This document shows, one piece after another, positions 60,601 to 64,000 of a stretch of 64,000 nucleotides of DNA. The notes under the pieces were generated by a model. It saw nothing but the letters and a program-made list of their open reading frames with translations, did no database searches and had not been told where the DNA came from. The stretch covers positions 6,741,501-6,805,500 of the forward strand of contig NC_054750.1 of the NCBI RefSeq assembly GCF_018143015.1. The letters are read 5' to 3'. The position numbers and the translations under genes are program-made. Source of the DNA: Lytechinus variegatus (Eukaryota; Echinodermata; Echinoidea; Temnopleuroida; Toxopneustidae). Numbering within the stretch: position 1 is the first letter of the stretch; each line of letters begins with the position of its first letter.

Positions 60601-63477
60601 GATATGTATATATATTCACAAATAGTTTAGAAAATGCCGTAGAAATGAAATCGTAGATTTTAAAAGGAGCATAGCTCTCAAAAATGAAGGGTAAAGTCAC
60701 ACTCTTCGTCAGTGCCCATGATGTGACAAAAAAAATTTCAAAATCCGTTTCTGAAACTTTCGTGAAAACGTGTCTGTTCATGGGCATACGGATTGTGAAA
60801 CTCACCTTTCAAAGAAATCAATGCGCTGAGAATGGAGGAAGCGCACTGTAAAAGACGCATAGACGCGATGCCATGACTGCATCTCCGGCTCAAAAACAGG
60901 AAAATTTGAAAAGGGCCTCACCACCGCCAACAGTCGAAGTTTAGCAGTATAAAGTACCGGAGTAAAATAGTCTGCTTCGGCATATGGAATAAAATAATCA
61001 CAAATAGTTTAGAAAATGCCGTAGACATAAAACTAGATTTTAAAAGGAACATAGCTCTACAAAAATGAAAGGTTAGGTCACACTCTTCGTCAGTGCCCAT
61101 GATGTGACAAAAAACCCCAGAGAATTCAAAATCCTTTTCTGAAACAGTCGGAGATTCGCCTTTGTCATCTTACAGTCTTTAGATGCGTCTTTTACAGTGC
61201 GCTTTCTCCATCTTCATCGCATTGATTTATTTGAAAGGTGAAAATAGAATAGTATGCTCGCATATTTATTAAAAAATCAATTCATCGATGAAGAGCTTTA
61301 ACATTGTCTAGATTGTTACTCAACTGAATTGAATTTATTATCAATTAATGTGACATAAACGATTATGATGAAAGATGTCGATGATGTTGGTGATCATTAC
61401 GATGATGACGGTGATGAAAACCAGCGTGAAGCACGTCAAATAACAAAGATTAGCTGGGAGTTCTTTGTCGAAAATTGATGAATCGGGACAGCAAGTTCCT
61501 GACAAAAATGCAAAAATATGTGTTTTGTCCAGAGTCCATGACAAAACTGATGTTTTGATTCCCAAGTTTTCGATAAAAAACTTCCTTGTGCTTTGCCATT
61601 AGGGACATTTTGTTGTTATTGATGATGATGTTGTCCTTGAATTCGTCATGCGTCGTGGACGACGATCGGGGTGTTCATTTCGAATTTTGTGCAACAGCCT
61701 ATGGGATAGTCTCTCTTCTCAGAGGCACAAAAAACCCTCACAATTCGCGTCGTATGATTGTGATTGGTTCGGTAATGCCAATGATTGACATGGTGAAGAT
61801 AATGACATTGAGAAAGACGATAATAATAATAATGATGTAGAAGGCGTTGAAGAGTATATATCGATCATCCTTAAAATCTATATTCACCTTTCCAGATCTT
61901 CTAAAACTTCTGGTCAAGTCACTCCGGATGTGGCGACGCCCAACCAATCCAGGGTAGCAAACTTACCCATCCAGTCGGCCCAAGCCGATCCCTCATCCAT
62001 CCTATCTGCCACCACTGGAACCAATCTACCAAACCACCCCGCCAAATGGTCTCAGGATGACGTCGTCAAGCTCATGCAGAAGAGAGGGTTTAGGGAGCAA
62101 GCAGAAACATTTCGAGATCAGGTATATTTCTTGATGCCCGTTTCAGGACGATTTACGACGATGGTAACTCTGCCATTGTGGTTACGGCGGCCATGGAAAC
62201 CTTCATTGTGATTGGCTACAGATCCCTGTTACCATGGCAACTTACCATTATCAGACGTGTATCAGTCAGATATGATTACTTACGCCTGGGACCGAAATTG
62301 AACGTCACCATCCGAAAGACGTGACAAGGGCTCGAACCTCTGCATCAATTTGTAACTTCCCCATTTCCCCACATAGCTTGGATTACAGGCATACACCAGA
62401 ACGCCCATGCAGGGACCCTGGACTAGTTTATTATGAAGTGGTCGTTGCCTTTGGTTCATGAATGCTCCGATCTTCTTCCAATGCACAAGGAATCCTAACT
62501 TCCCAGAATCTAAAAGAGTACACCTGCCGGCCGATCCTATATTATGAATACTTCATCACTCACTTTAAAACGTTTTATAATATTGTAAGGGTTCGGGAAC
62601 TCTATCCCTCGTTGTAAAACACGTATTGTAAATGATCTTTCCAAATTTAAGTAAGGAACTTCTCTGATTTCCAAATCTCCTAAAAGACGATGCCATCGTC
62701 TGATTTCGGTCAGTGACCATTCTCCCATGAAGCGAGCTGTAAAATCCAGCAGATTTCGGAAGGAAGAAACAAAGATTGTTTTTTATTTGTAAACGTTGTT
62801 TGATTGATTGCAAGGATTTCATAGATGCAACGTACTGTTTCCAGAACTGTTTCTGGATGCAATCTTTCTGTTCTTAATTGATTAGTTTTTTTATTTATTT
62901 GTATTTTTTACATTGATCTCTTTCACTAGGAAATCGACGGCCATGCACTGCTTCTGCTGCGTCGTGCAGACGTCCTGACCGCCTGTCATTCAAACTAGGC
63001 CCCGCCCTCAAAATCTATGAAATCATCAGCAAGCTCCAGCTATCACATGCCAAACACTCTTCGCCAAACGCAAAGACCAAATCATCGCTGCAGACGACAG
63101 CATCTAAAACGCTGCCGTCGTCGTCGAGTCAGTCTTCCATAAAGAACAAGCCGTCCAAAACAAACCCATCGATGAAGACTCCAAGTAGCACTGGAGGCCC
63201 AAGTACTACAGCAAAATCGTCCCCTCCGCCAAGAAAGCCGACTGAAGCTGGCAAAAAGCAGTCGCCTCCAACGACTGTGACACATCTCAAAGTCACCTCT
63301 CCTGAGATAGAGTCTCCTCCCGCCAAGACAACGCCTCAGTCAGAAACGGATCAACCACTGCCCATCAGTCTGCTACCTGAGTCAGACAAGTCGACTCCTA
63401 CATCACATAGCCCACCTCCAAATCCGGAAGTGAAGTCATCGAGGAAATCGGGTGCTTCACCTAGAACGACACCATAA
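49374..63477 (+). CDS. samd1-like: SAMD1-like chromatin reader: winged helix, double PHD finger, SAM (last exon frameshifted)
   Basis: Exons: 49374-50006, 55150-55306, 55900-56012, 57779-57860, 58987-59046, 59281-59356, 61896-62121 and 62930 onward; every join is GT-AG with matching phase. Residues 5-75 form a SAMD1-type winged helix ([26 protein letters not shown]), a fold known to bind unmethylated CpG DNA in SAMD1. Residues about 135-187 resemble a second winged helix. Residues 236-336 are a tandem double PHD finger with all ligands present: C236/C239/C257/C260/H265/C268/C286/C289, then C292/C295/C307/C310/H315/C318/C333/C336. It is most like the KAT6 DPF, which reads acylated histone H3. 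A SAM domain starts near 424 and crosses into the last exon. There the frame stops at TAG 62996-62998 (471 aa), but a neighbouring frame continues the SAM helix ([15 protein letters not shown]) and a Ser/Thr/Pro-rich tail to TAA 63475-63477 (about 631 aa). No MYST acetyltransferase domain is present. Nuclear location is inferred. Confidence 0.88.
50848..51389. mobile_element. Palindromic MITE with internal repeats, intron 1 of the SAMD1-like gene
   Basis: Inverted arms begin GGAAGTTTATAAGTGCCACC and GGAAGCTTAAAAGTGCCACC (reverse strand) and stay similar for about 100 bases. Between them lie about seven degenerate units of 50-60 bases with TGTAGACATGACGAGATC and AGATCTTG. The minus-strand ORF (50875-51285) is a reading of these units. 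Confidence 0.8.
52361..52510. mobile_element. Small foldback MITE (GTTGCATAAAAGTTAC ends)
   Basis: GTTGCATAAAAGTTACTATT at the left is inverted as AATGGTAATTTTTTATGCAAC (outer bases) at the right. It lies in intron 1 of the SAMD1-like gene. Confidence 0.6.
52850..53170. repeat. GAAGAA/GGAGAA tract in SAMD1-like intron 1
   Basis: Long purine run (GAAGAAGA, GAGGAGGA) on the plus strand. No gene is inferred. Confidence 0.7.
53346..54075. repeat. Foldback of TTGGTCTA-type repeats, interrupted, SAMD1-like intron 1
   Basis: Left part (53346-53530) has ATATGGTCTATTTTAGTCTAA-like units; right part (53925-54075) has complements such as AATTAGACCATGTGG. The centre (about 53580-53890) is AT-rich, starts with an ATTT microsatellite and may be a separate insertion. 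Confidence 0.6.
54633..54870. repeat. (GATT)n microsatellite followed by a probable retroelement tail
   Basis: TGAT repeats run 54633-54684. They are followed by TTTTATTCGTCAAGAATATC and by a small hairpin TAGCCC...GGGCTTA. The tail class is not identified. Confidence 0.5.
56350..57260. repeat. Degenerate GCGAGCGCG-type repeats in SAMD1-like intron 3
   Basis: GGACATTCTAAGGAC, AATGCGAGC and GCGAGCTGAAAATG recur at irregular spacing. Near 56735-56945 an imperfect inverted repeat (GTTTAAACA-type; ACGCTGTTTA against AAACAGCGTT) is also present. Confidence 0.55.
58100..58262. mobile_element. Small foldback MITE, relative of 1808-1953, in an intron
   Basis: Left GGGGACTGTTTCATAAAGCT and GTTAAGAGTGACTTTAAG; right CTTAAAGCCACTCTTAGC and TTGTAAAACACCC. 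It lies in intron 4 of the SAMD1-like gene. Confidence 0.6.
58590..58832. mobile_element. Right half of a GGGTACTCC-family MITE in an intron
   Basis: The sequence from about 58590 to AGCCTGGAGTACCCCTTTAA matches the right end of 21683-22550. The left half is absent. It lies in intron 4 of the SAMD1-like gene. Confidence 0.6.
59395..59558. mobile_element. Small foldback MITE (CCTGGGCTCCGTAACACAA ends)
   Basis: CCTGGGCTCCGTAACACAA is inverted as TTGTGTTTCGGAGCCCAGG. It starts about 40 bases after exon 6 of the SAMD1-like gene. Confidence 0.75.
59913..60165. mobile_element. Truncated, reversed copy of the 5973-7041 element
   Basis: TTTTGTCTCGCCTGCATTGC followed by CATAGGCGCCGCTTTTTCC is the reverse complement of the right end at about 7000-7045. 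The adjoining sequence matches one tandem unit (ACATGACCAGGGTCAAAGTC). It lies in intron 6 of the SAMD1-like gene. Confidence 0.65.
60600..61241. repeat. Direct and inverted duplication in SAMD1-like intron 6
   Basis: CACAAATAGTTTAGAAAATG to CAGTGCCCATGATGTGACAA occurs at about 60616-60727 and again at about 60998-61108. In addition, CACCTTTCAAAGAAATCAAT ... AAAAGACGCAT (60803-60860) is inverted at 61183-61241. Confidence 0.7.
62310..62412 (-). repeat. SRP-RNA (7SL)/Alu-like fragment in the last intron of the SAMD1-like gene
   Basis: On the minus strand from about 62406 the sequence runs GGGCG, 11 bases, then GCCTGTAATCCAAGCTA, and about 40 bases later GGTTCGAGCCC. In vertebrate 7SL RNA and primate Alu the GGGCG, the GCCTGTA(A/G)TCCCAGC block and a B box come in the same order and nearly the same spacing. 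A GGATGGTGACG follows, recalling the AATATGGTGACC of SRP RNA. The whole SRP RNA is not present, so a pseudogene or SINE fragment is the likely reading. Confidence 0.45.
62930..63477 (+). pseudogene. Terminal exon of the SAMD1-like gene with an apparent 1-base deletion
   Basis: After the acceptor at 62927-62929 the exon reads [22 protein letters not shown] and stops at 62996-62998. SAM domains normally continue from the RADVLT position with a Gly-Leu-x-x-Lys-Leu-Gly-Pro helix. Exactly that ([13 protein letters not shown]) is present in another frame from about 62983, consistent with one base missing near 62981-62984. The downstream frame is open for about 490 bases, rich in Ser, Thr, Pro and Lys, to TAA at 63475. 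An error in the assembly is the simplest explanation. A real truncating allele would remove the last SAM helix and the tail. Confidence 0.7.
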
Positions 63478-63848
63478 TAATCACGAAGCCGGTCACGAAG
63501 ACTTGAAAGATCACGATAACTCGAGAGAATTAGATATTTAGTATATTTCTAAGAAGCTACAGGTACGGTTAGGATGTGGACGGTTATGAAGATAACCATT
63601 TTCATTGGCTATTTCATATGAAAAATGTTAATGAAAGCTTTTCATTCTAGGTTGTACAAGTCAAAACTCGATCGCAAGTCGTGTGGAATCCAAATTGTAG
63701 TGTTTTACGGACGTTTGCTTTTATTGTTAAACTCCAATGTTATTTGAAACGCATTGGGGTTAATTGATCAGAAAATAATTTTATTCATATTGTTCTATTC
63801 TATTTGTCCGTTCAATTTTGTCATCACCATTGGCTATGCTCATAAGAA

Positions 63849-63854
63849 AATAAA
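63849..63854 (+). terminator. Candidate poly(A) signal of the SAMD1-like gene
   Basis: AATAAA lies about 370 bases after the far stop codon at 63477. The intervening sequence is AT-rich without open frames, as expected for a 3' UTR. Confidence 0.4.
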
Positions 63855-64000
63855 GGGAAAAGTAAAATGAAACGAGTTGTCTTTCCTAAAGAGGAACTGG
63901 TAGAAATTCAACGGGTTTACCATTTAACTATCTTTATCGCAAACAAACATTCTGGCCTCACAGTACATGTGAAAGATTAGGATGTTATAGCAAAAATGAT

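Overview
This is animal genomic DNA, almost certainly from an echinoderm and most likely a sea urchin. Genes are split by short GT-AG introns in AT-rich DNA, intergenic space is packed with small foldback elements, tRNA-derived SINEs and an I-group LINE, and degenerate 'gcgaagcgcgagct' arrays occur that I associate with echinoid genomes. The assignment rests on recall and protein resemblance, not on a search.

Three host genes can be read. (1) About 8.2-12.2 kb, minus strand: the last four coding exons of a REX1BD-like small coiled-coil protein; the 5' end was not found. (2) 31.5-38.4 kb, plus strand: a complete seven-exon PIGW gene, the inositol acyltransferase of GPI-anchor synthesis (476 aa). 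(3) 49.4-63.5 kb, plus strand: an eight-exon chromatin-reader gene coding for a SAMD1-type winged helix, a second winged-helix-like segment, a KAT6-type double PHD finger and a C-terminal SAM domain. Its last exon carries an apparent one-base deletion that breaks the SAM domain. The genes do not form an operon and no functional link between them is visible.

Most of the rest is mobile DNA. Between 2.8 and 5.9 kb, a 2.6 kb element with a 3' hairpin and an internal 440-bp tandem array (Helentron/HINE-like) sits inside a TTAA-flanked MITE; a relative with a different interior lies at 12.6-14.7 kb. A pair of hAT-like elements in opposite orientation (15.5-16.7 and 17.7-19.2 kb), with 8-bp target duplications, carry long polypurine and polypyrimidine tracts. 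A non-LTR retrotransposon (24.0-29.1 kb, minus strand) has an intact 1253-codon ORF2 with endonuclease, reverse transcriptase, RNase H and a zinc finger; its ORF1 is broken by two frameshifts. The 38.4-49.3 kb interval holds nested MITEs and arrays of short degenerate repeats.

The items most worth a second look are the winged helix-DPF-SAM fusion and its frameshifted last exon, an SRP-RNA/Alu-like segment in the last intron of that gene, and the nested insertions whose empty sites can be read from related copies in the same window.
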